64,000 bases of DNA from Arcicella lustrica (GTDB lineage Bacteria > Bacteroidota > Bacteroidia > Cytophagales > Spirosomataceae). The notes under the pieces were generated by a model. It was given only the letters and a program-made list of their open reading frames with translations. It did not search any database and was not told where the DNA came from. This document shows positions 17,226 through 25,728 of the stretch, in pieces (the stretch's first letter is position 1; each line of letters starts with the position of its first letter). Position numbers and translations under genes: made by a program. The DNA is taken from assembly GCF_034930985.1 (NCBI RefSeq), contig NZ_JAYGIM010000023.1, positions 1 through 64,000 on the forward strand, written 5' to 3'.

Positions 17226-17935
17226 TCATTACATTCCATCATTAATAAATCACCTGTTTTATAAGTGATTTTGACTAAACCATCTTCTTTTACTTCATTG
17301 CTGCTTCCAGTTCTGTAGCCTATTTTTAGGCTATCATCTGATAATTCATACTTTAGGTTTTCGGTACTTATTCCAGTTACATCACCAATTGGAATCAATG
17401 AAATGGGTGTTTTGGATGGATACCATTTTTCATAAGTGTTTGGAAGAATAAAAATTTTGGAGTAATCATCAATCACAACAATTTTCAATTGTTCTCTAAA
17501 TCTAACGATGTTGGTAACATTCGTTATGGTATGGTCTGCTCTTCGTCCTGTTGCCCAAATAACATTCACTGCTGGAAACCCTTTTTCAATCAAATAATCA
17601 AAAGCTTTTTCTAAATCTGTTTTGTTTTGGTCGGGCGTATGTACGATTTCAATCGGATATTGTTCTTCTCTGATTTTATCGAGATTAATAGCCCTTTTGA
17701 TACTTTGTTCATCCAAAAGAGTAAAGTCTGAAGTATTCCTAAGTACATCAAAATCGCCCAACAATACATCTATTTTGATACCTAACTCCAACACACGATT
17801 TATGGCAGAATCAAGTACAATAACTAATGGCGACCATTCAAGTAACTGTCCCATAAGTTCAAAACTACAGGCTTCACCGTTGGCAATAATAAGTGCAGGT
17901 TCTTGTTGTTCTCTGATAACGTGATGAGATGACAT
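17222..17935 (-). CDS. Thiamine pyrophosphokinase
   Basis: A 237-residue enzyme converting thiamine and ATP to thiamine diphosphate. Features: PALIIANGEACS, PLVIVLDSAINRVLELGIK, DVLLGDFDVL, HTPDQNKTDLEKAFDYLIEKG (the conserved DqnkTDlekAl block), WATGRRADHTITNV, and a C-terminal beta-domain IPIGDVTGISTENLKYEL. The frame extends to 18019 across a terminator hairpin, but ATG 17935 (MSSHHVIREQ) is preferred and lies 24 nt after a TACATTTG -7 box. It converges with the upstream gene with a 4-bp overlap of stop codons. Confidence 0.9.
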   Translation of the reverse strand: MSSHHVIREQQEPALIIANGEACSFELMGQLLEWSPLVIVLDSAINRVLELGIKIDVLLGDFDVLRNTSDFTLLDEQSIKRAINLDKIREEQYPIEIVHTPDQNKTDLEKAFDYLIEKGFPAVNVIWATGRRADHTITNVTNIVRFREQLKIVVIDDYSKIFILPNTYEKWYPSKTPISLIPIGDVTGISTENLKYELSDDSLKIGYRTGSSNEVKEDGLVKITYKTGDLLMMECND

Positions 17936-17958
17936 AAAATAAGAATTTGTTTGAAGCA

Positions 17959-17966
17959 CAAATGTA
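17959..17966 (-). promoter_or_regulatory. Putative -7 box TACATTTG of the thiamine pyrophosphokinase gene
   Basis: On the minus strand TACATTTG fits TAnnTTTG and supports the ATG at 17935. It sits between the symporter terminator and the gene. Confidence 0.45.
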
Positions 17967-17970
17967 ACAA

Positions 17971-18003
17971 AAAAGGCACTAAGATTACTTAATGCCTTTT
18001 TTG
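17971..18003 (-). terminator. Terminator of the sodium/solute symporter gene
   Basis: AAAAAAGGCA and TGCCTTTTTT form a perfect 10-bp stem about 22 bp beyond the symporter stop codon on the minus strand. Confidence 0.8.
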
Positions 18004-18024
18004 CTAAATACAATATCAATTATT

Positions 18025-19698
18025 TTACCAGAAAGTAGTATAAAGGACTACTAATATTATAAAGATAGCAATTGCGCCAACTGTAAAGCTTTTTGTAGTT
18101 TTGAACATTGAAGCATCTACAGCCAAAGCTTTAGGGTTTTCTTTAGTAGATGGGTCTAGTAAACCTAAAATTAACATTACTAGTACGCATATTACAAAAG
18201 TAATCGCCATACGGTCAAGGAAAGGAATAATATGTTTGCCTTCTGCATCTAAGAAAGATGTATAGATTGGTGTTTGGTATAAGCCTGTCCAATCTGGAAA
18301 TTCTTTTAATACTAAAGAGATAACTACTGAACCGATTGTTGCTACCATAGCACCAGCAGAGTTGGCACGTTTCCAGAAGAAACCTAACAAGAATACGGCA
18401 AAAATACCCGGAGATACATAACCAGTCATTTCTTGAATAAAGTCGAACCCACCTTTTTTATCAATTCCTAAGAATGGAGAAATGAAAATGGCAAGAATCA
18501 TCGAAGCTACAATTACAATTCTACCAGTTGTTACTAATTCTTGTTCAGTAGCATCTTTTTTGAAGAATTTTTGGTAAATATCAAGCGTAAAGATTGTTGA
18601 GATTGAGTTTGCCTTACCAGCTAAAGAAGCTACAATAGCAGCAGTTAAAGCAGCAAAAGATAAACCTTTTAAACCAACAGGAAGTAAGTTTAATAAAACT
18701 GGATAAGCGTGGTCAGGATTTACAGTACCATCTGCCCCTAACATTTCTTTTTGGAATAAACCATTTTGGTATAAAACATAAGCCGCAATACCCGGAATAA
18801 CTACGATAAGAGGCATTAATAATTTCAAGAAACCTGCGAATAATAACCCTTCACGAGCTACAGGAAGAGAAGCTCCTAATGCACGTTGAGTGATGTATTG
18901 GTTACAACCCCAGTAGTTTAAGTTTACAATCCACATACCACCAATTAATACCGCTAAACCTGGAAGAGAAGTATAATTAGGATTATCTTTCTTTAAAATC
19001 ATGTGGAAATGGTCGTCTGCACGAGTAAACATTTGCTTCATACCTTCTACAGCTCCTACTTCACCAAATTGTTCTGATACCAATGTCAATGCTAAATATG
19101 TAGTACAAAGACCGCCTAAGATTAAGAAGAATACCTGAATAACGTCTGTAAAACCAATTACTTTCATACCACCTAATGTGATAATTACGGCAAAAAATGC
19201 TAAACCCCACATACAAAGTGTAAAGTCGATTCCAGAAATTGTTGTAATTGCTAAGGCTCCTAAGTATAAGATAGAAGTGAGGTTAACAACCACGTATAGA
19301 ATCAACCAGAATACAGCCATAATAGTACTTACGGTTGAATTATAACGTTGCTTCAAAAATTGAGGCATGGTGAAAATCTTATTTTTCAAGTAAATAGGCA
19401 TGAAAAATACTGCGACAATTACAAGAGTTGCGGCTGCCATCCATTCGTAAGCCGAAATCGCTAAGCCCATTTTGAAACCATTACCAGCCATACCAATAAA
19501 TTGTTCTGCTGAAATGTTTGAAGCAATCATCGATGCCCCAATTGCCCACCAAGTAAGTGAACCTTCGGCAAGGAAGAAATCTGTAGATGATGCTTGTTTT
19601 GATTTTTTCTGTTGGTAAATCCAGTAGCCGTAGCCTGCTACAACGATAAAATAGAAGAAGAATACTAGATAGTCAATGGATTGCAGTCCTTTTTGCAT
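18025..19698 (-). CDS. Sodium:solute symporter, SGLT-like
   Basis: A 557-residue SSS-family transporter with about 14 membrane helices, coupling sodium entry to solute uptake at the inner membrane. Family marks: DYLVFFFYFIVVAGYGYWIY, STDFFLAEGSLTWWAIGASMIASNISAEQFIGM (sodium-site helix 1), YEWMAAATLV, YLKNKIFTMPQFLKQRYN, and GFTDVIQVFFLILGG. This subset matches the Vibrio vSGLT-like sodium/sugar symporters. The solute is probably a sugar, but specificity is not readable. It is monocistronic with its own terminator. Confidence 0.9.
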   Translation of the reverse strand: MQKGLQSIDYLVFFFYFIVVAGYGYWIYQQKKSKQASSTDFFLAEGSLTWWAIGASMIASNISAEQFIGMAGNGFKMGLAISAYEWMAAATLVIVAVFFMPIYLKNKIFTMPQFLKQRYNSTVSTIMAVFWLILYVVVNLTSILYLGALAITTISGIDFTLCMWGLAFFAVIITLGGMKVIGFTDVIQVFFLILGGLCTTYLALTLVSEQFGEVGAVEGMKQMFTRADDHFHMILKKDNPNYTSLPGLAVLIGGMWIVNLNYWGCNQYITQRALGASLPVAREGLLFAGFLKLLMPLIVVIPGIAAYVLYQNGLFQKEMLGADGTVNPDHAYPVLLNLLPVGLKGLSFAALTAAIVASLAGKANSISTIFTLDIYQKFFKKDATEQELVTTGRIVIVASMILAIFISPFLGIDKKGGFDFIQEMTGYVSPGIFAVFLLGFFWKRANSAGAMVATIGSVVISLVLKEFPDWTGLYQTPIYTSFLDAEGKHIIPFLDRMAITFVICVLVMLILGLLDPSTKENPKALAVDASMFKTTKSFTVGAIAIFIILVVLYTTFW

Positions 19699-20039
19699 TG
19701 GGTTTATTTTATTTTTTTGGTTATATATTATTTTTCATCTCCGAAAGATACTGCATTAATTCAAAATTAAATAAATTAAATACTATTAAAAATATTGCAA
19801 AAGCTATGCAAAATCCATTAATAAGTATTTAATTAATTGTAAATCAATGAGTTGTCGATTGTTTTAATCATGTCAAATTGACACATTTTATTATACTTTT
19901 TTACAATTCTGTATAAAAATAATCTAATTGTTATTTTCTGAAAATATAAGAAAGTGCTTTCTAAAAAGCTGATGAAATGATTAAATAAGTTTATTTCCCT
20001 CAAAATTAATATTTTTTGTAAATAAAAAAATACTTTATG
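19699..20039. other. AT-rich intergenic region
   Basis: About 340 bp of very AT-rich sequence upstream of the symporter gene and downstream of rqcH. It must contain the symporter promoter, but no single box is convincing. No gene or structured RNA is seen. Confidence 0.5.
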
Positions 20040-21593
20040 CTAAAGTTTTGGCTCAATCATAATAACTTCTTCTTTGTCGATGATTACTTGTCCTTCACCT
20101 AAATCCCTAGTTTTTCTTACATATTTTTTAGGAGTAACGATTACTGGACAAAGTGTGTCGTTTTTTCTTTTAGAGTAAAAAGCAGCTAGACCTGCGGCTT
20201 TTTCAATGACATTGATTGGGAAATTCCTACCCGCTTGTTTACGAATCACGACATGCGAACCTGCAACATCACGAGCGTGTAACCATAAATCTTCTTTTCG
20301 GGCAAAACGCTGTGTCAGTAAATCATTGTTTTTAGCATTGCGTCCAACCAAAATTTCATACCCTTCAAATTGATAACATTTAAACAGTGTTTGTGCTGTT
20401 TCTACCGCCTTTTGTGAAGGTTCTAGCTGATTTGCTTTTACGTATTTTCTAAACTCTTTTAAAGTTTCAAAGCTTTCAATGTCTTTAATTTGTTGTTCTA
20501 TTTCAGCCAAATCCATTTCTTTGGCTTCTACATTTTCCATTAACTTTTCGATTTCAATCTTTTCATTTTTGGATTTTCGATAATAATTCTCAGCACTTTT
20601 CTGCGGACTCAAATCTGGCTTTAAACGAATTTTAATTGGCTGGTCACGATAGAAATCATATAATTCAATTACTTCTGTTCTTTCAGGAATTGCATGAAGA
20701 TTTGCCATGATAATGTTCGCAATTTCATCGTGTTTTACGCCAGTATCTAATCCAGAAAGTTGCTGATAACATTTATCAATATAAGTTTGCGTGCGTGTCT
20801 TTCTTTTTTGAAGTGCTTTAATGATTAGCCCTTTTTCTTTATCAATCACATTGATTTTGTTGTGGGCATAATAAAAGGCATTACTGGCTTCGAGTGGGTC
20901 AGAAAAAGTATTTAAAATCTCGCCATCTTCATCAATTAAAGATAAAACAGGCTGAAAATCTATTGTTTTTATGTAAAAAGTAGGCGTTTCTAGTTGTTTT
21001 AGAATCGACTGAATTTGTTCCCAAGCAACAGTTTCATTATTGTTTTTTGTTAAGAATTTTGTGATTTCTTTGCCGAAAGTAGGGAAGAGTATTTTCCAAC
21101 CTTTTTCCTGAAAAGCTTCAAAACTTTGGTCTATTGGTCGGTCGAGTTTATCAATTTCTACATTATTATCAATCACCAATTTATTCTGGAACAAATCAAT
21201 TACTTCGTTTTCTTGAAAAAGAATAATGTTTGAACGATTGCCATACATTTTAAAAAGTAAAACAAAGTTATTTTCAAAATACAAAGCAAAAGCACGCTCG
21301 TTTTCAAACTGACGAATGCTCAGTACTTTTAAATCTATGATTTCTTTGAAGAGATTAACAGAATTTCTGCCAGCTCTTTTGAAATCTTTTGGAAAAACTA
21401 GACAAGCAAAATCCGGATGAAGAACGCCTTTGATATAAAATTCCTTTTGGTCACGCCATTGTTTGCCTTCGCTACAAAAGCCTAATAGGATTTCGTCTTT
21501 TTCTTGAGAAAAACATTCTGCCAACACCAAACCAGTCAGTTCAGTTGAAAGCTTTTTAGATAATTGACGAAGAAAATAATAATTGGTTTGCAT
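20040..21593 (-). CDS. rqcH: Rqc2/NFACT-family ribosome quality control factor
   Basis: A 517-residue NFACT protein. Residues about 1-280 form the NFACT-N domain (starting MQTNYYFLRQLSKKLSTELTG, split here: MQTNYYFLRQ then LSKKL), a central coiled coil lies at about 330-400 (EKIEIEKLMENVEAKEMDL), and the C-terminal NFACT-R/DUF814 domain has DLWLHARDVAGSHVVIR and VIVTPKKYVRKTRDLGEGQV. RqcH binds stalled 50S-peptidyl-tRNA complexes and directs alanine tailing. Bacteroidota versions are usually near this length. It is divergent from the BlaI-type gene, with a minus-strand TACCTTTG box at 21636-21629. Confidence 0.9.
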   Translation of the reverse strand: MQTNYYFLRQLSKKLSTELTGLVLAECFSQEKDEILLGFCSEGKQWRDQKEFYIKGVLHPDFACLVFPKDFKRAGRNSVNLFKEIIDLKVLSIRQFENERAFALYFENNFVLLFKMYGNRSNIILFQENEVIDLFQNKLVIDNNVEIDKLDRPIDQSFEAFQEKGWKILFPTFGKEITKFLTKNNNETVAWEQIQSILKQLETPTFYIKTIDFQPVLSLIDEDGEILNTFSDPLEASNAFYYAHNKINVIDKEKGLIIKALQKRKTRTQTYIDKCYQQLSGLDTGVKHDEIANIIMANLHAIPERTEVIELYDFYRDQPIKIRLKPDLSPQKSAENYYRKSKNEKIEIEKLMENVEAKEMDLAEIEQQIKDIESFETLKEFRKYVKANQLEPSQKAVETAQTLFKCYQFEGYEILVGRNAKNNDLLTQRFARKEDLWLHARDVAGSHVVIRKQAGRNFPINVIEKAAGLAAFYSKRKNDTLCPVIVTPKKYVRKTRDLGEGQVIIDKEEVIMIEPKL

Positions 21594-21628
21594 AAAATCT
21601 TGGAAAGCCGAAGCTTTTTATTGGAGTA

Positions 21629-21636
21629 CAAAGGTA
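21629..21636 (-). promoter_or_regulatory. Putative -7 box TACCTTTG of rqcH
   Basis: On the minus strand TACCTTTG lies about 35 nt before the rqcH ATG at 21593. No TTG at the usual -33 distance. Confidence 0.45.
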
Positions 21637-21695
21637 GTTGAATAATGTATTTTAAGATATTAACTGAACAATACGTTAAATAACTTAATATTTAG

Positions 21696-21726
21696 TTGTA
21701 AAACTGAAAAATAAGTTATAAGTTTG
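21696..21726 (+). promoter_or_regulatory. Promoter of the blaI-like gene, overlapping the start region
   Basis: TTG (21696-21698), 20 nt, TAAGTTTG (21719-21726) is a full match to the Bacteroidota consensus. The ATG at 21731 follows only 4 nt later, which implies a leaderless or nearly leaderless message. Confidence 0.6.
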
Positions 21727-21730
21727 ATTC

Positions 21731-22093
21731 ATGGAAGAATTAACGAAAACAGAAGAGAAAATCATGCAGGCACTTTGGGAGTTGAAAAGTGCTTTTGTAA
21801 AAGATATTATCGAAAAAATGGATGAAGAACCCAAACCTCCATACAATACCATTTCGTCGGTAGTGAGAATTTTAGAGAAGAAAGGTTTTGTTGGCTACAA
21901 AGCCTATGGCAAAACTTACGAGTACTTTCCGATAGTTTCTAAGGAAGATTATGCCAAGAAGACCTTCAAAAAAGTATTAAGTAATTATTTCGATAATTCA
22001 GCGAGTAGCTTATTGTCTTTTTTGGTTAAAGAAGAGAAAATTTCTTCTGCTGAATTAGAGGCTTTGAAAAACATTATTGATGGAAAAAACTGA
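21731..22093 (+). CDS. BlaI/MecI/CopY-family transcriptional repressor
   Basis: A 120-residue winged-helix repressor: LTKTEEKIMQALWELKSAFV begins the DNA-binding domain, then PPYNTISSVVRILEKKGFVGY (recognition helix and wing), and a C-terminal dimerisation helix. In the family, a cognate BlaR1/MecR1 membrane protease cleaves the repressor to switch on target genes. Here the next gene, 31 bp downstream, is such a protease but is interrupted by a stop codon. Its own promoter overlaps the start codon. Confidence 0.9.
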   Translation: MEELTKTEEKIMQALWELKSAFVKDIIEKMDEEPKPPYNTISSVVRILEKKGFVGYKAYGKTYEYFPIVSKEDYAKKTFKKVLSNYFDNSASSLLSFLVKEEKISSAELEALKNIIDGKN

Positions 22094-22124
22094 TAAAATA
22101 TACTAATTTTTAATCCTATCAACT

Positions 22125-23528
22125 ATGAATTATTTATTAGAATCGAGCATCTCGATGGTGCTTTTGTATGCACTTTACTTTTTTGTATTTAGAAATTTTA
22201 CTTTCATTCGACTCAATCGAATCTATCTATTGTTGAGCTTAGTTTTCAGTTTGCTCGTTCCAGCATTTACTTGGGAAGTTCAAGAATTGGCTTTTAACGC
22301 TAAAGACCTAGCCAACTATGCACGAATTTACTCTTTGAAACAAATAGATGAATTCGGAAAAATTGGCTCAGAAGTAGCAATAAATAAAAACGGAATAGGT
22401 TTTAATTGATTTGAATTACTCTTTTCATTTTACTGGTTGGGCTTTGTGCTAATGTCAGGAAGAATAATTGTTTTAATTTTTAAGTTGATAAATCTCAAGA
22501 AAGGCTCTTCTCAACCTTATATCTCAAATACTGGAAAATTTGCCAATGCTTCGTTTTTTAACCTGATTTTCATTGATGATTCACACCTAAATGCTGATGA
22601 AATCGAACAAATTTTAGCACATGAACGTTGGCATGTTCGTCTCTTTCATTCTTATGATTTACTCTTTGTTGAGCTTGTTAAAATAACTTTTTGGTTTAAT
22701 CCTATTGTTTGGTTATACCAACGTTCATTAGCGGAAGTGCATGAATATGAAGTAGATATCCGAATGATAGAAAAGTATCATCCCCAGACTTATGCACACT
22801 TATTATTGAAACTAGCAGGCTTTCAAGTTTCGCCAATGATGATTCATTCTTTTAGTAGAAAGCCCCTTTCCAACAGAATTCATTTTTTATTTACTAAACA
22901 AAAATCAGTGCCTATGAAAAAGTTCGCTTATTTATCCGTTCTGCCCATTTTGGGGCTAATTACGATGGCATTTTCTTTTGAAACTGTTGTCAAGAAATTT
23001 CAAGAAAAGCCTAGCAAAAGTATTGAAAGGGCACAAAATAGTGCTTTGAATACCTATCCAGAAGTTAAAGTTACTGACAACAAAGAACTTTACACGATTA
23101 GAACTAATGAGAAAAAAGACCAGATTTCAATGACTTTGAGTCCCAGAAAAATTACTCCAGATTTGGTCAATGGAATTGTTGCTGAAGAATTTAAAAGCTA
23201 TGGCTTTTTGGTGAAAGTAAAAAAAATTGAATACAACGAATCCAAAAAATTGAGTAGAATTGAAATTAGTTTGGAAGAAAATGAAAAAAGTAAGAATGCA
23301 AGAGATAAAAAGAAAGTAAAAGTATCAGACTTACCAACGCATTTTAGTTTTAATCTCAGTAAAATGATTAATAAAAATCCTAAAGACTTGGATGCTACGA
23401 TTGTTCTTTTTGCTGATAAAACCACTGGCGAACATTTTGTAGCAGCGCTTGGTCCACCGCCGCCACCGCCACCACCAATGACATCATTGCCACCAGCACC
23501 ACCAATGCCAAAGAAGATTAAAAAATAA
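22125..23528 (+). pseudogene. BlaR1-type M56 membrane metallopeptidase with an in-frame TGA
   Basis: A single frame of 467 codons plus stop, broken by TGA at 22407-22409. Before it: a 94-residue N-terminal membrane part (SSISMVLLYALYFFVFRNFTF, LLLSLVFSLLVPAFTWEVQ). After it, in the same frame: FELLFSFYWLGFVLMSGRII, the zinc site HERWHVRLFHSYD (HExxH), WFNPIVWLYQRSLAEVHEYEVD, a further TM (FAYLSVLPILGLITMAFSF) and a periplasmic tail ending in a polyproline run. The residue at the TGA sits where Trp would fit (TGG to TGA is one change). As read, the gene would yield only a 94-residue fragment; the remaining part has a possible TTG restart at 22437. Could also be a sequencing error. Confidence 0.75.
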
Positions 23529-23535
23529 ACACGGA

Positions 23536-23567
23536 AGCTTGATAGTTTTATCTATCAGGCTTTTTTG
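23536..23567 (+). terminator. Terminator after the blaI/blaR1 operon
   Basis: AGCTTGATAG and CTATCAGGCT form a stem (one G-T pair) followed by TTTTTT, 8 bp after the stop codon. Confidence 0.75.
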
Positions 23568-23743
23568 CTTCAAATAAAGTATTTGGGTTTTGTCAAGAAA
23601 AATCTTCTTCAATCCACCTCATCTTTTACCGTTCCCCAAAATAAAATACCATTCTTCCTAAGTATTTTCTTATTGCAAAAATCCAGAATATCTTTGATGG
23701 ACAAACCAAAATTTCACGATTTTTAAATCGTTATTCAAAAACA

Positions 23744-24436
23744 ATGACACCTTTACGCAAAAGTTCATTTATTCGAAAAGTCAAAGACATTACTGTTAGT
23801 AGTACTTTGGCTTTGGCTGTTTTGGGAAATACTGTGATGCTTCAAAGTTGTGGAAGTTCTAATCAAGATGATGAGGGCGACTATGAGGAAGTGGAAGTTT
23901 ATACCAAAGGAGTAAAAACGTATATCACAGAGACTTCTAAAGGGGTATTCAAAATTACAGATGAAGTAGAAGTACCAGCGGATAGTTCTAAAGCAATTGT
24001 TACTTATTTGGATGGAAAAAAAGATACCCTTTCTCCAAGAGCAGTAAAAGCCTTGATTGATAATGAAATTGCCACAAATCAAACGCAAATTGGTCAAAGT
24101 AATAATTTGTCGAATGCTTTGTTGTATGGCGGAATGGGTTATTTATTAGCAAAAACTTTAAGCCCGACTTACTCAAATTATCGCCCAGATATGTCGAATA
24201 ATTTTAGTTCGTCAAATTCTTCCTATAGCAGTACAAAGCAAGACAGTTCAAGAAGAAGACACCATGTTGGATATTATGGAGGAGGAATAGGTCGTTATTA
24301 TGCTACAGCAAGTGCTTTTCAAAAATCTAGTACGATTCACGAAAACATCGGAAGTTCACGAACAATTACTTCTCGCCCAATTTCAGGAAGAAGTGGTTTC
24401 TTTCATAGTTCAAGTCATGGTGGTTATCATGGATAG
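23744..24436 (+). CDS. YgiB/DUF1190-like lipoprotein
   Basis: A 230-residue protein with a basic N-terminus, hydrophobic stretch and lipobox-like VMLQSCGSS, so probably a lipoprotein. The middle part is acidic (DDEGDYEEVEVY), then KAIVTYLDGKKDTLSPRAVKAL; the C-terminal third is Ser/Gly/His/Tyr rich (HHVGYYGGGIGRYY, FFHSSSHGGYHG). E. coli YgiB (DUF1190) has a similar plan and is likewise followed by the ATP-grasp protein YgiC; here the next gene is YgiC-like, which is the main support for the assignment. A TATCTTTG box at 23689-23696 may be its -7 element. Confidence 0.6.
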   Translation: MTPLRKSSFIRKVKDITVSSTLALAVLGNTVMLQSCGSSNQDDEGDYEEVEVYTKGVKTYITETSKGVFKITDEVEVPADSSKAIVTYLDGKKDTLSPRAVKALIDNEIATNQTQIGQSNNLSNALLYGGMGYLLAKTLSPTYSNYRPDMSNNFSSSNSSYSSTKQDSSRRRHHVGYYGGGIGRYYATASAFQKSSTIHENIGSSRTITSRPISGRSGFFHSSSHGGYHG

Positions 24437-24547
24437 GCTTTGAACTGTCAGCTATCAGTATTTAGATTTTGTTTTCAGAGAAAAATACATTTTTACCATA
24501 TTAAAAAAAGCTGATAGCTCACTGCTGACAGCTCATAGCTATTTACA
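24437..24547. repeat. Imperfect inverted repeat of 7-nt words at a gene junction
   Basis: Left arm words ACTGTCAGCTATCAG pair with right-arm words CTGATAGCTCACTGCTGACAG; the right arm has one additional 7-nt word, as if by slippage. It sits between the YgiB-like and YgiC-like genes and belongs to the dispersed AGCT-x family. Confidence 0.65.
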
Positions 24548-25717
24548 ATGAATCTCAAAAAATTAAATATATCACCTACACAAACGCTACAAAATGTTGG
24601 TTGGGATTGGATGCTTGGCGAAAATACTTTGCCGTACGTTACCGACGAGATGATTATAGTTTCTGAAAAAGAAGCCGAACAATACTATGAAGCCGTAAAT
24701 CAATTATACGAAATGTACATTGAAGCAGCGCAATATGTTGTTGAAAATGAGCTTTTTGCTGAATTAGGTATTCCTGCAAATCTAATCAAATTAGTAAAGT
24801 ATTCTTGGGAAAATGATAATCATTGGCATTTGTACGGACGCTTTGATTTGAGTGGAGGTTTAGATGGAAAACCAATAAAATTGATAGAATTCAATGCCGA
24901 TACGGCTACTTGTATTCCAGAAACGGCTGTTGTTCAATGGGCTTCTTTAAAAGCAAATGGTTTAGATGAAAGTTCACAATTTAATACTTTGTATGAAGCT
25001 TTAGTTGAACAATTGAAAGAGGTAAAACGTCAAAACCCAGTGCTTTCACCTACTTTATTGATTTCAACGATGGAAGGTTTTCCAGAAGATGATACCAATA
25101 TGAAAGTATTGGGAGAAGCGGCTTTGGAAGCAGGTTTTGAAGTAGCTTATGAAAATATTGAAAATGTAGAGTTTTCACCAGTGGAAGGAATTTTCAAGCA
25201 AAATGAAAGCGACGGGAGATTTACTCGTTTCGATTTTTGGTTTAAGCTAGTGCCTTGGGAATACATTGGTTGGGATGAACCTGAATTGGCTGATATTCTT
25301 ACCAAACTGGTTTACGATAATAAAGTAATTGTATTAAATCCCGCCTATACGTTATTGTTTCAGTCGAAAGGGCTTTTGAGTATTTTATGGAAATTATTTC
25401 CGAATCATCCTTTGTTGTTAGAAACAGCTAGAAAACCTTTGGCGAATAAAACTTGTGTACAAAAAGTACTTTTTGGAAGAGAAGGAGCTAACGTGAAAAT
25501 ACTTTCGAAAGATGGTGCTACAATTGATGCAAAAGAAGGAGAATATTTTGAACAAGAAGCCGTTTATCAAGAATATACCGAATTTTTGAGCGACCGTGCG
25601 GGCAATTTTTATCAAGCAGGTGTTTTTTTTGCTGGCGAAGCATGTGGTCTAGGTTTTAGAAAAGGTGGAAAAATCATCGACAATACAGCCCAATTTTGTG
25701 GGCATATTGTTGTATAA
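24548..25717 (+). CDS. Glutathionylspermidine-synthase-like ATP-grasp protein (YgiC family)
   Basis: A 389-residue member of the GSP-synthase preATP-grasp/ATP-grasp family. Visible: WHLYGRFDLSGGLDGKPIKLIEFNADTAT (substrate/Mg region), DFWFKLVPWEYIGWDEPELA, and the C-terminal KTCVQKVLFGREGANVKIL with YQAGVFFAGEACGLGFRKGG. E. coli YgiC/YjfC relatives lack the amidase domain of Gss and have peptide-ligase-like folds; their substrate is unknown. Here it follows a YgiB-like lipoprotein and is separated by 11 bp from an alpha/beta hydrolase gene, so the three probably form one operon. Confidence 0.85.
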   Translation: MNLKKLNISPTQTLQNVGWDWMLGENTLPYVTDEMIIVSEKEAEQYYEAVNQLYEMYIEAAQYVVENELFAELGIPANLIKLVKYSWENDNHWHLYGRFDLSGGLDGKPIKLIEFNADTATCIPETAVVQWASLKANGLDESSQFNTLYEALVEQLKEVKRQNPVLSPTLLISTMEGFPEDDTNMKVLGEAALEAGFEVAYENIENVEFSPVEGIFKQNESDGRFTRFDFWFKLVPWEYIGWDEPELADILTKLVYDNKVIVLNPAYTLLFQSKGLLSILWKLFPNHPLLLETARKPLANKTCVQKVLFGREGANVKILSKDGATIDAKEGEYFEQEAVYQEYTEFLSDRAGNFYQAGVFFAGEACGLGFRKGGKIIDNTAQFCGHIVV

Positions 25718-25728
25718 ATATTAGAAAT

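Noticed and set aside
17936..18019. Upstream extension of the thiamine pyrophosphokinase frame
   Set aside because: Crosses the symporter terminator and a -7 box.
22407..22409. TGA read as selenocysteine or programmed recoding
   Set aside because: No SECIS-like structure or selenocysteine genes in view, and Trp rather than Cys is expected at that place.
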